From contig AP026549.1 in the NCBI GenBank assembly GCA_026075535.2, positions 2,852,001 to 2,916,000 of the forward strand: a stretch of DNA of 64,000 nucleotides, written 5' to 3'. Below are positions 1 to 10,514 of this stretch, piece after piece. This DNA comes from Tricholoma matsutake. Its lineage: Eukaryota; Basidiomycota; Agaricomycetes; Agaricales; Tricholomataceae. Made by a program: the position numbers and the translations under genes. Positions within the stretch are counted from its first letter, which is position 1; the number at the start of each line of letters is the position of its first letter. The notes below the pieces were generated by a model. That model worked only from the letters and a program-made list of their open reading frames with translations, was not told where the DNA came from and searched no databases.

Positions 1-327
1 TAACTATCAATTATAAAAATACCCACCACGAGCAGTTGCTCATGGCGGTGTTCATCTCTCCCTGGGTCATCCCCTGGCCATCTCGCTCTCCTGTTCCCAT
101 TCTTCTCCCCCCCAAACCACCCCACAATCAGATGCTCGTAGGTGTGGGGTGGGTGTCATCGTGGGTGTCCCCACTCTTGTTGTCATCTCCCTTCCCTCTT
201 GTCTCCCTTCCCTCTTGTCTCCTTCCCCCTCGTCTCTTCCCCCTCACCTTCCACCCTGCAAGCTGGGGCTTGCAGCAGTGGTGGTGGTGGTGTCGTCATC
301 ATCGTCATCGCCAGTAGTAGTTTGTAC

Positions 328-417
328 CTATAAAAAGTTAGTTAGGATCGAAAAATGAAATGAGAAAAGTAAAAAAAACTTACCTAGGACCCAAGAGACG
401 TTGATGTCTCTTGGGTC
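328..417 (-). other. Hairpin plus intron module, copy 1
   Basis: Read on the minus strand: a 12-bp perfect stem with a 6-nt loop (388-417), then 4 nt, then a 5' splice site GTAAGT (378-383), a T-rich interval, branch-like CTAACTAAC and TATAG ending at 328. The intron-like block is 56 nt, a normal basidiomycete size. Splicing itself is inference. Confidence 0.6.
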
Positions 418-937
418 TCCCCTAATCATCGTCGTTCTACCTGTCGTCCACCCTACGAGCAGTGGCTCGTAGGGCTGGGGCAGGTGCTGTCATCATTCCC
501 TGCCATTGTCGTCATTCCACCCACCATCCACCCCACAAGCAGTTGCTCGTGAGGCTGGAGGTGGGTGGTGTGTCCTGCATGGTGGGCGTGAGTAGCCGTT
601 CTTGTCATTTCAAAGTTGCACCCATTCCCACCCCGCAAGCAGCTTCTCGTGGCAGTGGTTCTGAGTGCTTGTCATCATTGTTGTCAGCAGTACTAGATAA
701 TACCTAAAAAAGTTCATTAGTAACAAAAACAAGAAAAAACATTCCATCTCCCAGTCCCAGTTGTCTCCAGTTGCCTCATTGCATTGTCGTTCCATTTGGC
801 CAAGCCATTTTGCAGTTGTACCTGTTCCCACCCCGCAAGCAGTTGCTTGCGGCGGTGGTTCTGGGTCCTATGGTGGTGGCTGTGTCAGCCATTGTCGTGG
901 TTTTGAGGCTGCAGCATTATTATAACATAGATAAAAC

Positions 938-1037
938 CTATCATTAAGGAAATTTCAGTTAGTTAAACAAAACAACAAATATCATGTAAAAAAACACTTA
1001 CAAGTGAGCCCAAATGACAATGCCATCATTTGGGCTC
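938..1037 (-). other. Hairpin plus intron module, copy 2
   Basis: On the minus strand a 12-bp perfect stem with an 8-nt loop (1006-1037) is followed after 4 nt by GTAAGT (996-1001), a T-rich tract, TTAACTAAC and GATAG ending at 938. The intron-like block is 64 nt. The arm sequence differs from copy 1 (GAGCCCAAATGA versus GACCCAAGAGAC), yet both arms changed together so pairing is kept. Confidence 0.6.
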
Positions 1038-1173
1038 GTTCCCTTTGTTGGTTATTGGGGTAGGAGGTAAGGAGGAGGCGGCACCGTTGCCAGCGTTGTT
1101 GATGATGTGGCTGTGTTGATTTGTCATCACAGCTGGGGCGGTACATAGAGAGATATAACTACTTATCTGTAAT

Positions 1174-1255
1174 GATGCTTTAGTCTAACTGTTATATCGC
1201 TGACTTAATTGTACTTTATCATGTGACTACAAGGGTTCAATCCCTGTGGTAGCCA
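1174..1255 (+). pseudogene. tRNA-like relic, resembles tRNA-Leu(UAA)
   Basis: The 3' half has a good T arm (GGGTTCAATCCC, a B-box match) followed by GGTAGCC as a possible acceptor strand. Upstream, GACTTAATT resembles a UAA anticodon loop, and the spacing to the T arm would suit a long variable arm. The 5' acceptor strand does not pair, so this is not a working tRNA. It may be the head of a SINE, since an unrelated AGTCCGAGCA-repeat tail follows to about 1420. Confidence 0.35.
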
Positions 1256-2317
1256 CTGATTTTTCAGTCAATTATATAAGCAACTCAGATGGTCCTAGGA
1301 CTCAGCTCAGACTCAGCTCGGACTGGACATTTAGTTTGGCAGGACTTTCAGCCAAAACAAAGTCCGAGCAAAGTCCGAGCAAAGTCCTCAGACTGTCCGA
1401 GTGTCCAAGTGGAGTCCACTCAGATTGGGGGGGGGGGGAGTGTAAAGACCTCGAGGGAGGGCAGCAGCAGCATTGATGGTGAAGGGGAAAGAATGAGCAG
1501 ACCATGAAAATTGAGCCTGAGATTTTTCAACATGACCACATGAAATGAGTTAAGGGCAGGGTTATCCAACTTGAACAAACATTGAACTTTTGAAGTGTAA
1601 AATTTGAAGCCCATGCCGAAATGCTGCTGGATGGTTCCTAGATTCCTAAAAAAAAAAATTGGGGAAAAAAACTATCCAGCACTATAATGTTCTACATTGT
1701 ATGTAGCCCATCTTGAGCCCATCTAAGCTATGGCACTATGAGATACTATGGGCTTGGCATAATTGCTACTGTTTGCTATGAGCTTGGCATATTTGTTACA
1801 GTTTATTATGGGAAAAATCAGGGTTTGCTGATGCCCCCCAAATTATCTGGAACTTTGTTCACTTAGCTGTTTTTTCTTTCAATAAGTCAGATAAACAATG
1901 TTCCAGCCTGTAAGTCAGATTTCTGGAATTAAACTGGTTCAGAAATACTTCGGTAGAATTAACAACAATTAGTGACTTTTGCCAGTAATGTGGTACCCAT
2001 TACCTCTGAATTACTTTGCAATTACACTCATTAATGCATGTTCATCATGGAGAATAATATTGTAACCTATCAAGATACATGAGGGTTGTAAACTATGCTA
2101 TCAAACACCATTCCTCAGAAGTAGTCAGAGAGCAGGTTCCCTGGTGAATCCAGATATGCATTTCTGGCACTACAGATTTCTCTGCCAATCCACAGCCTGC
2201 CCAACATATTCCTTACAGACCCCGTACCATCAGCCCTTCCACAGTTCCATGAGGAACCACATCACCATTATCCTGGTGGCCTTGAGTCATGTCAGCCCTG
2301 TCCCCAATAGAGAATAC
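1256..2317. other. No gene recognised; CpG-poor repeat debris
   Basis: The stretch holds short direct repeats of AAAGTCCGAGC (1360-1390), a run of G near 1427-1438 and A/T-rich sequence. No credible reading frame was seen. CpG is rare apart from 1305-1460, as in the neighbouring repeat belt. Confidence 0.5.
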
Positions 2318-2826
2318 CAGGGGTAACCCTGGGGTATTTTGAGGCTACCCTTACCCTTACCCTCCAAAACCCCTTACCCCTTCACAAAGGTCAGGGTTTT
2401 GAGGGGTATGGGTCAGGGTATGGAGGGGTATGGAGCATACACAATATCCCCAAGATGGTATCAGATGAGTGATTAAAATCACTTTTATTATCAATTGAGT
2501 CAAAAACATGAACATCTGGCCACTTTCTTGGCTGTATAAAAGTGCTACAACACATTTTCAGGCAGTAACTATGCAGAATTTGGAGATCCTGTGATGTCAA
2601 AACATCAATACATGGAAAATGCAATGTATACTCTGCTGAATTTGAGTACAAGCTGTGTAGAAGTCTTTGGTTGTTGGTACTTTATTATATGTCCCCCCAT
2701 ACAGCAATTTTACCTACCCTGGGACCCCTTCCAAGGGTAAGGGTTGACTTAAGGTACAAACACTTTACCCCTACCCCTACTCTCATCTACCCTTGACAAA
2801 TACCCCCAGGGTTTTGCATACCCCTG
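2318..2826. mobile_element. Degenerate inverted-repeat element (MITE-like)
   Basis: The two ends form imperfect terminal inverted repeats: CAGGGGTAACCCTGGGG at the left, and CAGGGGTATGC followed by ACCCTGGGGG when the right end is read in reverse. Both ends are rich in CCCTTACCC/CCCCTACCC-type subterminal motifs that are shared with 57150-57573. No matching target duplication was found. The interior has no coding capacity. An old hAT-type MITE is the likeliest reading. Confidence 0.4.
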
Positions 2827-3059
2827 CCATTCACTAGTCCCCAACCATACAGGTGATGAACTCACCTGTATCACAAGCCCTAATGTGTTCCCATACACAT
2901 TATGATCCCTTAAATGGCCACCAAATGGCTGACCTACCCACAATGTCCCACAAAATCATGTTACCGTCATCTTGAAGTATTGATATGAGGTCATGGCAAC
3001 ACCATAAACTTGAACTGTTCAATTTTGAACATTAAACCGGGGTCATCAGGAATACTGTC

Positions 3060-3634
3060 TCCCTCCCCTCCTCAGGCCATCACTGTAGACCATGAACAGG
3101 TGCTTGAAGCTGTGGGGTAGGTGCAGTGTTATTCACCATTGTTGTCTGTCCCTGGTGTTCATGGGTGCTGGGGTGCCATCATATCCCTCCTCCCTCATGC
3201 CATTGTCATGTTATTTGGTGCACTGGGCACCATCTGCCCATCCTTCTCGCTCATGCCTGCTGTCAAAGCAAGCTGCACCCATATTCCACCCTACGAGCAG
3301 TGGCTCGTGGGCATGGAGGTGGCTGTGTCACTCCATGTCATTGTCTGGCTCTGCTAGAGGTGCTTGGTGCCAGTGCCAATGCTGGTGGTGGTGCCATTGG
3401 TGGTGTCATTGCTGGTGTTCACCTTCCCCATTGATTGGTATGTACCAGCTTTCCCCCCTACAAGCAGTTGCATGTAGCAGAGGTGTCTGGGTGTGTGGAC
3501 TGGCATGGCATGTGCAGCATTGTTGTGTCATGTTGGTGGAGATGCCTAGTCCAGGGGGCCATCAGTGATGTGGCTAGGGTTGGTCCTACAAATTTGAGCC
3601 CAAAAACACAAGGGTATACCCCTGCCTTGCCTTA
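3060..3634 (+). repeat. Relic of the PHEQLLV repeat family plus a truncated MITE end
   Basis: Units with CTACGAGCAGTGGCTCGTGG (about 3291-3310) and CTACAAGCAGTTGCATGTAG (about 3461-3480) belong to the same family as the window ends, but no hairpin/intron module is evident. The final 35 bp (3600-3634: an ACACAAGGGTATACCCC motif, then CTGCCTTGCCTTA) matches the right end of the MITE at 57150-57573. Its left partner is missing. Confidence 0.45.
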
Positions 3635-3659
3635 ATGCCCAACCACCACTGCACTAACC

Positions 3660-4180
3660 CCTGCTCCCCATCAAAACAGGATGTGATAGCAGATCGGAGA
3701 CAGCAGAGGGGTTCTAGGAGACCTGTCAAGGGGGATACCTGCCAGGTAAGCACCTACCCTACAAGGTCCTACAAGCCTATCCTGAAAAATCCAACTACGA
3801 GTTGTTTCTTCCTAAAGAACTAAATCACCGGCATTTACACCAGCATTTCCATGTGAGCCTTCTAAGGCCACATCATCCTAACAACAACACCTTGTTTTCC
3901 AACAGGTGTTTCCCTGATGTGTATGACTTCAGTGCACCTGCTGACACTGAATGGTACATTGAGGAAATTACAGCCCACAAGTAGTGTGGCCATACAATTC
4001 AATTCAAAATCAAGTCGAGTCTTGGGGACACCACTTGGGAACCATTGGCAAACTGCAATGATCTTGCAGCCTTGGATGCCTATCTGGCCCTTGTGGGTGC
4101 CAGAGATTGCCAAGATTTGCCAAGATGCACAACTAGCACTGCGTGTCGATGATCATAAATGCCTTGGAAATTTCCAAGTT
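3660..4180 (+). pseudogene. Relic of a chromodomain Ty3/Gypsy pol 3' end
   Basis: About 3830-3905 encodes an integrase C-terminal signature (HFHVSLLRPHHPNNNTLF), the SH3-like segment before the chromodomain in fungal chromoviruses. About 3910-4110 continues with chromodomain-like blocks (EWYIEEITAHK, then GDTTWEPLANC and LAALDAYLALVGA). In-frame stops and small frame changes break it. No LTR was found beside it. It belongs to a different subgroup from the Gypsy element at 10149-16076, whose chromodomain reads QYLVHWKGYG. Confidence 0.6.
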
Positions 4181-4285
4181 GCGTTGGACATGTGATGTGC
4201 CCAATGGATTTTCAAACTCCACTGCTGTATAGCACAATGTGTGGAGTTCCAATTCTTTTCTTTCTTCATTGCCTTGGTACACACC

Positions 4286-4510
4286 ATGGCAAGCCTATCA
4301 CCAGACAAGGATGACCCCATGGGGGATGACAAACACAACTGACACCACTCTCAAAATCTGTGAGAGACCATCCCTAGTGGCTGGTCTCAAAAGGGGAAGG
4401 AGAAGGAGAAAAAGCTTGAGCCTAGTGGCTCGAGCAACCACACTCAAAATTGATGCTCGCCAAGCCCTGGCGAGATTGAAGCTGAACCTCGTGCCAGCAG
4501 GTGCAAGACT
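4286..4510 (+). pseudogene. Open-frame remnant cut by the hAT insertion
   Basis: A reading frame starting MASLSPDKDDPMGDD runs to 4510 with three in-frame TGA codons, which may be decayed CGA. If the hAT element and one target copy (4511-7834) are skipped, the frame continues at 7835 into a segment containing GPCEICKRYTL. Both halves are charged and low in complexity. The identity of the interrupted sequence is unknown; it could be another transposon's gag-like protein or a host gene. Confidence 0.25.
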
Positions 4511-4620
4511 TAAGGTGTGACACGGGTAACCCCAGGTATTTTTTTCAGTACCTGTACCCATACCCACAAACACTGTACCCATATGGTTAAGGGTATGGGT
4601 ACACTGTGGAACATCACAGG

Positions 4621-4760
4621 TACAGAGACAAAACTCCAGGGACAGAGACAAAACCATGGGTACAGAGACAAAACCATAGGTACAGAGACAAAACTGCAGG
4701 TACAGAGACAAAACCATAGGTACAGAGATGAAACCATGGGTACAGAGACAAAACCAGGAG
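4621..4760. repeat. 20-bp tandem array inside the hAT element
   Basis: Seven consecutive 20-bp units, in exact register, vary around TACAGAGACAAAACCATAGG. They sit just inside the left terminal repeat. A long reverse-strand open frame across them is a by-product of the repeat period and not a gene. Confidence 0.85.
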
Positions 4761-4869
4761 TACAAGCTGCTTTCCAACTGCAAGGGATACATGATAACTA
4801 GTACTATGAAATGTTCTGATACCACATCGTCAAATTACAACAAGCCCACAACGGGCCCATGATCCAAAG

Positions 4870-7357
4870 CAGAGGAAGGCCTGAATTGAGGATGGTGAGA
4901 GTCTGCTCTGAGTATGGGAGAAGATGACAGCCTTGCAAGAACACTCATTCAACAGAGGTAGAAGTGGCTGAACATCATATCAGAGTGAGTCATCACCATG
5001 CAATCATATACAATGCTTACCAGGAATGCTCAAGTAGTCCAGAGCCATGCGATGAAGGTTCAGATAGACATATTGTTGTCCACCTACCACTTCAAAGGAT
5101 CCTTGACATTCTTGACAGGGTGTCTGAGGTATTCATGGATCTCACTCGCACAGGGAGCAGTCGTAACTGAAAGGTTGCCAAAGGATGCAAATCCATCATT
5201 CTTCACATTTAAATTTTTTGTAGGCTTTGTGTGGGATTCATTGACTGCCTTCTCATACTTCACAACATACTCCTCTCAAACTAGACTTTCTGCTTCTTTG
5301 ATCCATTCTCCCTCCCACTTCTGATTGTGAAAATACTCAAGCTTCATTTCAGGGTATGGGACCATGGCAATATGGTATACAGTAGAAGAGTCAGTAAGTG
5401 AGTAGTAGCGGTCCATTTTCTTGTGTGCAAGCTTCATGGCTGCTGCAAGAGAGGGGTGGTATGCTTTCCTAGTTCGGTAGTTGAGGTGACTTGTTATCCA
5501 ATCCATAGCAGGAATGACAGCAGCAACACTGGCAGAGTCCTGGGAGAAAAAGAGTGTCACATTCTTGTATTGGAGTAAGACTGTAATGAGCTCCTCAGCA
5601 ATAGCCCACTCCTCCATTTCCAGCTCAAACTTGCAGAGCTTGAGGAACTTGTCAGCTGCCATGGCATCAGTGGCAGTGCAATATTTAACTGTGAAGTTGA
5701 GCATATAGTACGTAGAATTCCAATGAGTGATGACATCACAAGGGAGGATGCATGACTTCAGCTTGAGCTCTTTACAATAGTGATGCCATGCAGGGAGGGC
5801 AGTAGTTGTTGATTGTACAATTGCAAAAGTGAGGCTGCAAAGTTTTGTAACTGTCTGACAGACAGCAGCCATATCAGTCATAATCTTTTCACGTGCATCT
5901 GCATCCAGTGCATCCAACTCATTGACACTGTCATCAATGTCATCTATGTCCAGATAAACTAGCATGTCCTTGTCATCATTGTCCTCGTCTTCATCGTCAT
6001 CTTCACTGTCATCACCATGAATGTCGAGGAGATCATCTGGATCATTACAGTCACCATCTTCAGTTGTCTTGCCTAATCCAACATTGAAAGAATGAAGGAG
6101 GGTTTTTGCAGAGAGTTGCAAGGTGTGGTTGAAACAACAGACATGGTGGTCCAGTACAAAAGAGTTGGGCATTCCTGTGAGAGTTTTCCCTTGTGTGTCA
6201 TTTGACATAGCATTGTCAGCATTCATGGCAAGGATCTGAAGAGATGATAAGTTCAAAAGCATAACATTAGACTACAAACTTACCTGGTCTTGGAGCCCAA
6301 ATGTCTCAAGCATCTTTTGGAAAGCCTTTGCCAATGCCACACCAGTATGAGACTCAGGAACCTTGAGAATATCCAATAAAAAGGCCAATGTCCCATTGTG
6401 CTTGAAGTGCACAGTCCAAGCAACAAAAGCATGGTGGTTGGTTGATGTCCATGCATCTGTTGTGAAATGGACTCTCCCTGGGTAATCTTGAAGGAGTTTG
6501 GTGATACATTCATGACACTTCACATAAGCTGCCTTGACATCATGTTGAATGGTGTTTGGAGATGGGACCTTCAGGTGGGAGTGTCCTGTCATAAGGAGGT
6601 CCATGAACTCAGGATTGGAGGCAATGTTTGCTGGGTGATTGCTTTCAGCTACCCACTTCGCAATGTGGGCACTGATGTGCATGAGTCAAAGAAGGTATTT
6701 ATGACAATCACATATGTACTGGAACTCGGGGTTTAAGTGTGCACAATGGGAGTAAGTAATAGGCTGTTGTCCTTGATGGGCAAAAGCACTGAAGATGTTA
6801 CCTCTCTGGCTAGCACCTGGCTCCCCCTTTATAGCGGCATTGACAATATCCTCGCCAAAGCACCAAATGGCATGGTGCCAGAGGTTAGCAGTGGAGGACT
6901 TGTCGCCTGTGTCTTGATAATGCTGAACAGTTTGTGCAGCCTTGCATTTCTTTGCAGAATAAGCAAAGATGTGGGCAACACAACCATTGTGTACCTCAAT
7001 CATTACTGCAGGTTTGAAGAATGAATATATTGGGGACCTCCAAGTTTTCTTGGCTGCTCCTGTGAATTGAAATGAATTAGATAGCAAGGAAAGAATAAAA
7101 AGGGACATACTGAGTTCTTTCTCAAGGTCACTCAGCTCCTCACCATCAGACCCAACCTCAATAACCTCTGGCAATTCATGGGTCTTGACACTGGTTTGAT
7201 CTTCAGCAGCCAAATCATTGTCTGCGGCACTGATGACTGGAGACAAAACAGCAGAGAGCACATGCTTGGCCCACTTGAGAGGCCAAATGATTGTGCTGGC
7301 ACCTTTTTTAATATGCTTGATGCCACACCCAATTGCCTTTGCACTAGATCTGGCCAC
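4870..7357 (-). pseudogene. hAT-family transposase, interrupted
   Basis: Exons on the minus strand encode, in order: an N-terminal region from 7357; a BED-type zinc-finger region (about 7060-6780, ending with DKSSTANLWHHAIWCFG); the RNase H-like core with HFTTDAWTSTNHH (about 6480-6430) and NADNAMSNDTQ plus CCFNHTLQL (about 6220-6110); and an acidic insertion (about 6060-5930). A degraded C-terminal dimerisation region follows: WxVDNN, then LNLHRMALDYLSIPG in another frame (about 5040-5090), then an ATSTSVE block near 4960. The C-terminal part has in-frame stops and a frameshift. Several stops can be explained by C-to-T or G-to-A change (TGA for CGA, TAG for TGG). The protein is therefore probably inactive although the element's ends are intact. 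Confidence 0.75.
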
Positions 7358-7939
7358 GCTGGATACAGAGGATGTTGTGGATCAGAGTGATGAACATGAT
7401 GACTTTGTTGAGGCCTTCAAATTGTGAGGCATCAGTACAGGGGATAAAAAGAGAAGAAATTCAGCCCACCTTTGATTGACTGAGCCAGATCTCGATGTAC
7501 TTTTTTTTTCATTAGCCTCAGCGAGATTGTATGAACCCATGGGGGCTGTCACCCCAGCTTGGATCTCCAAGTTGAAACATTGATGAATGAACAGATTCCC
7601 ATGGTCCTGGTAAACAATCAGCCTGAATTTTGACAAGTATGTAGTTCAATAACCCACAGAAGTAAAACAAGTTTCAAAGGATAATCGTTAAGCAATAATG
7701 AAACCCATAAACCCATGAGTAAGGGTACAGTGTTGCACAGGTATGATAATCTCAAACCTGTACCCATACCCAAGCATACCCATGACCAGATACTCATGGT
7801 GTTACCCATACCTGTGCCACACCTTAGCAAGACTGAGACCTGGAGAATGGACAGTGAAGGGGTCATCCATAGAGGCCCTTGTGAAATTTGCAAGAGATAC
7901 ACTTTGCACATGTACAACCAGCCTCTTCAGTCTGAAGAG

Positions 7940-9162
7940 TCTACCAAAATGGCACTTCAGCTTTTCCCCCAAGTATGCATAACATTTTTGTGTCATAATT
8001 GACTTGTATGACTTTAATTTTGTGTATTAGGTTGCTGGTCTTGCTCGATGTGTTCATGACAGTTCAACACTGAAGGAGAAGTTTGACACTCTTGTTTCAA
8101 ATGACAAGGACCTTCCTGGAGACAAGACAGCACTTGATCACCATGTTCCTACTCAATGGAATTCAGATCTCACATGCTTAGATGCTCACCTATACTTCAG
8201 AAGTCCTGTTGAACAACTCACTGGGGCTGCTGTCAATAAGCTACAAGCTTACCGACTTTCAGAAGAGCAGTGGAATCTTGCTGAGATGCTAAGTGCCATA
8301 CTTGAGGTTATAATACTTGTCTTTCATAAGCAAATAACTGATTTTAATTTTGTGACAGATTTTTGAAGAACCAACAAAACTGTTTTCACAATCTCAGGTT
8401 CCTCTTATTGCAGATGTCTTACCTATGCTGGATTCCATTGAACAATCAATGACCCTTGTTTGTGATGATGAAGACATGGAGTTGCCAAATGTTGTCCATG
8501 TTGCAGCTCAAGCAGTCCTTCTTCTGATTGACAAATACTACTGTCTCATGAAGGACTGTGAGCTATACACAATTGCTATAGGTTAGTACTTTTTTTTTCT
8601 CTGTCCTAGGCTAATATTATTCAGTCATGTGCCCTGACAAGAAACTCAAGTGGTTCAAGGATCATGGCCGCTCTGCTGCACAGATCCAAGATATCAAGAA
8701 GTTGGTTGTCACTCATTGGAATGAAACTTACAAGGGAGATGAAGAACCTCCCCCAGCCACTGAAGCTTCTCAAAGAGGCAAGGTAAGTGACTCCATTGTG
8801 ACTCTGAGTTTAAATAACAATGCTTTTATTTTAGATGAAGTCAAAGTGGGTTAGAACACAGGACCTTGATGATTCTCAACACCCCGACACAATCAGTACA
8901 TATTTGACTGACCCAGTTATCAAGTCTTCTGCTGTTAAAGAGGCTGGGGGAGTTATGAAGTATTGGGATCAAGCTACTCAGCATCGTCCTCGGGTGTCAA
9001 AGATGGGACTTGACTTTTGCTCTGCACCAGGTGACTTTCACTGTTTTTATTTTTATCTTTACTAAACCTTTTGTATAGCATCTTTTGTTGATGCAGAGCA
9101 TGCATTTTCTGTTGGGAGGCTTGAGGTTAACCATCTTCAGCATAACACTTTCTCCCAATAGT
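7940..9162 (+). pseudogene. Second hAT transposase relic (3' half)
   Basis: Plus-strand exons match the minus-strand copy at 60086-63076. From left to right they read MALQLFPQ, an intron, VAGLARCVHDSSTLKEKFD, YRLSEEQWNLAEML, DVLPMLDSIEQSMTLV, LLLIDKYYCLMKDCELY, KKLKWFKDHGRSAAQIQD, WDQATQHRPRVSKMGLDF, and the hAT dimerisation block VDAEHAFSVGRLEVNHLQH. The 5' half is absent and the 3' end stops at 9162 where unrelated sequence begins. CpG is almost absent. This is the part of the family that mediates transposase dimerisation; no activity is expected. Confidence 0.75.
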
Positions 9163-9306
9163 TGACAAGTCCACACAGCCCCCCATGGGCCATCATATAG
9201 GTTTCCCAGTTTGTGAAATTTTTGTGCCCCTTACCTTGTGCAGCAAGAATGGGAGCAATGAATTGTTACTTGTAGTTCTGGACATAGTAGTTTCCAAGGG
9301 GGCTCC
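9163..9306. other. Short spacer left of the Copia insertion
   Basis: No gene is seen. It ends in GCTCC (9302-9306), which is repeated at 20245-20249 immediately after the Copia element, so the sequence at 20245 onward was originally contiguous with this spacer. Confidence 0.6.
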
Positions 9307-9571
9307 TGTAGAAGGGTGGAACCAAAGAGCAACAAGCTGATATAATAAGAACCTCAGTGAGTGGGATAATCACTCTGTATTGCTTATTACATACCTGATA
9401 TGATAAGACTAACATGAATGTAATATAAAGGGAGAGTAATGTAGCACTTACACCTCAGTGAGTGGGATAATCACTGAGGTGTGAGGGTGACAACGACAAT
9501 GGTTAAATGAGGTGGGCAGATATTACATAATACCCACTTCGGTTATCATCGGGATGTCTCGATCCACAACA
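9307..9571 (-). repeat. Copia 3' LTR
   Basis: It starts TGTAGAAGGGTGG and ends GATCCACAACA. It contains two CTCAGTGAGTGGGATAATCA motifs. It pairs with 19972-20244; differences are scattered transitions plus the 8-bp length change. Confidence 0.88.
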
Positions 9572-9579
9572 CTCCCCCT

Positions 9580-10143
9580 CAAGACAGCCATGCTAGGCGA
9601 GTCCAAGAAGCCCACAGATTCTTGAATTTGACATGGGCAAGGGATTTCATGAATATGTCCACAATCATGTCTTCAGTTGGGCAATATTCAAGAGTGACTC
9701 TTCCTGAGGAAATGGTTTGTCGGATGAAGTGGAAATGAATGTCAATGTGTTTGGTATGACCATGGAATGTAGAGTCCTTTGAGAGTTGGATAGCGCACTG
9801 GTTATCACAGTAAAGTAAGGAAGGTGGTTTAAAATGAAAGAAAGGGAAAAGATCAGTAAGTAATTTCTGAATCCATAAAATGTCCTTTGAGGCATGTGTT
9901 AGAGTGACATATTCAGCCTCTGTACTTGAGAGCATGATGATCAGCTGCTTCTTTGCACTCCATGAAACAATACCTAACCCGATAAAGTAGGCAAAGCCCA
10001 AGATAGAGTGGCAGTGGAGGTGTGAAGCCCAATCAGCATCGGAATAACCAGTTACAATGGAATGGTCCCCCCCAATGATAAGCTTGAGGTGCTTGGTACC
10101 CAAAAGGTAGCAGAATATGCGAGTGACAGCATGCATATGGCTC
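9580..10143 (-). pseudogene. Copia RNase H fragment
   Basis: This is the C-terminal part of Copia pol: KHLKLIIGG, then YSDADWASH (RNase H start), LSSTEAEYVTL, LYCDNQCAIQLSKD and HIDIHFHFIR. These are the usual Copia RNase H signatures, with the acidic residues D, E and D visible. The frame is open here. The upstream reverse transcriptase portion resumes at 16082, beyond the Gypsy insertion, with the GATGT duplication at the junction. Confidence 0.85.
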
Positions 10144-10148
10144 GATGT

Positions 10149-10514
10149 TGTAAGGGGACTAGGGGGGTGCCCTGTGTGTTTTTCCTATTTTTTATGTTTG
10201 TCCTATATTTTTCCCCACCTCATTTCCTTCTATTCTTCATTTTCTATGATTTTTCCGGATTTTATTACTAATTTTCCCTTACTATCATGTTTGTACATGT
10301 TGACACTTTTATATTTAGAGGCGGAGTACCCCTTCCAACACATACCCCTTGGTATGATGTCATTCGGCAGCCTTGATCCGCATATCTCTGCCTTTTTCTA
10401 TTTTTAGGTTATATTTGATTTTTGTCATCTTCACATATACTGGGCATCAGCAAGGGGATCCTTAGAGTTTTCTCTTCGGATTTCCCTTTGCTAGAGGCTT
10501 AGGTTGCCCTTATA
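10149..10514 (+). repeat. Gypsy 5' LTR
   Basis: It begins TGTAAGGGGACTAGGGGGG and ends GTTGCCCTTATA. The internal AGAGTTTTCT at 10464-10473 is the reverse complement of AGAAAACTCT just after the LTR (10517-10526), which suggests self-priming. Confidence 0.93.

Larger units (their letters stand above)
1..1130 (-). repeat. Hairpin/intron repeat family, left cluster
   Basis: This is a G/C-rich, low-complexity stretch of related units. Palindromic motifs close to CCACGAGCAGTTGCTCGTGG recur near 26-45, 455-474, 530-550, 630-650 and 827-850. Read on the minus strand they give the peptide PHEQLLVGW; being palindromic, the other strand gives PHEQLLV too. Three units (about 325-420, 700-760, 905-1040) carry an intron-like block on the minus strand, two of them next to a perfect hairpin. 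The cluster is homologous, in the same orientation, to 63420-64000 and, inverted, to 57640-58620. No long open frame survives. It could be a decayed multicopy gene or a non-autonomous repeat; I do not recognise the family. Confidence 0.6.
4511..7826 (-). mobile_element. hAT transposon with perfect 8-bp target duplication
   Basis: The element is 3316 bp. Its terminal inverted repeats begin TAAGGTGTGACACGGGTA (left) and TAAGGTGTGGCACAGGTA (right, reversed), which fits the hAT terminal consensus YARNG. The flanks carry an identical 8-bp duplication GCAAGACT at 4503-4510 and 7827-7834, the hallmark length for hAT. Both subterminal regions contain repeated GTACCCATACCC motifs, possible transposase-binding sites. 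The transposase lies inside on the minus strand. The intact duplication points to a younger insertion than the surrounding debris. Confidence 0.88.

Noticed and set aside
2341..2400. CCCTTACCCTTACCC runs resembling telomere repeats
   Set aside because: They are short, irregular and lie at the ends of MITE-like elements (also 57190-57230 and 57505-57560); not a telomere or interstitial telomeric tract.
2318..2826. hAT-type target duplication for the 2318 element
   Set aside because: The 8-bp flanks (GAGAATAC and CCATTCAC) do not match, so the element was left as degenerate rather than assigned firmly to hAT.
4298..4825. 175-codon reverse open frame with FCLCT and SFVSVP repeats
   Set aside because: It is the translation of the 20-bp tandem array, not a gene.
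10062..10407. Open frames with ILCLPFF-like hydrophobic peptides repeated at three places
   Set aside because: They lie in the Gypsy LTRs (10149, 15711, 58917) and are shared only because the LTRs are.
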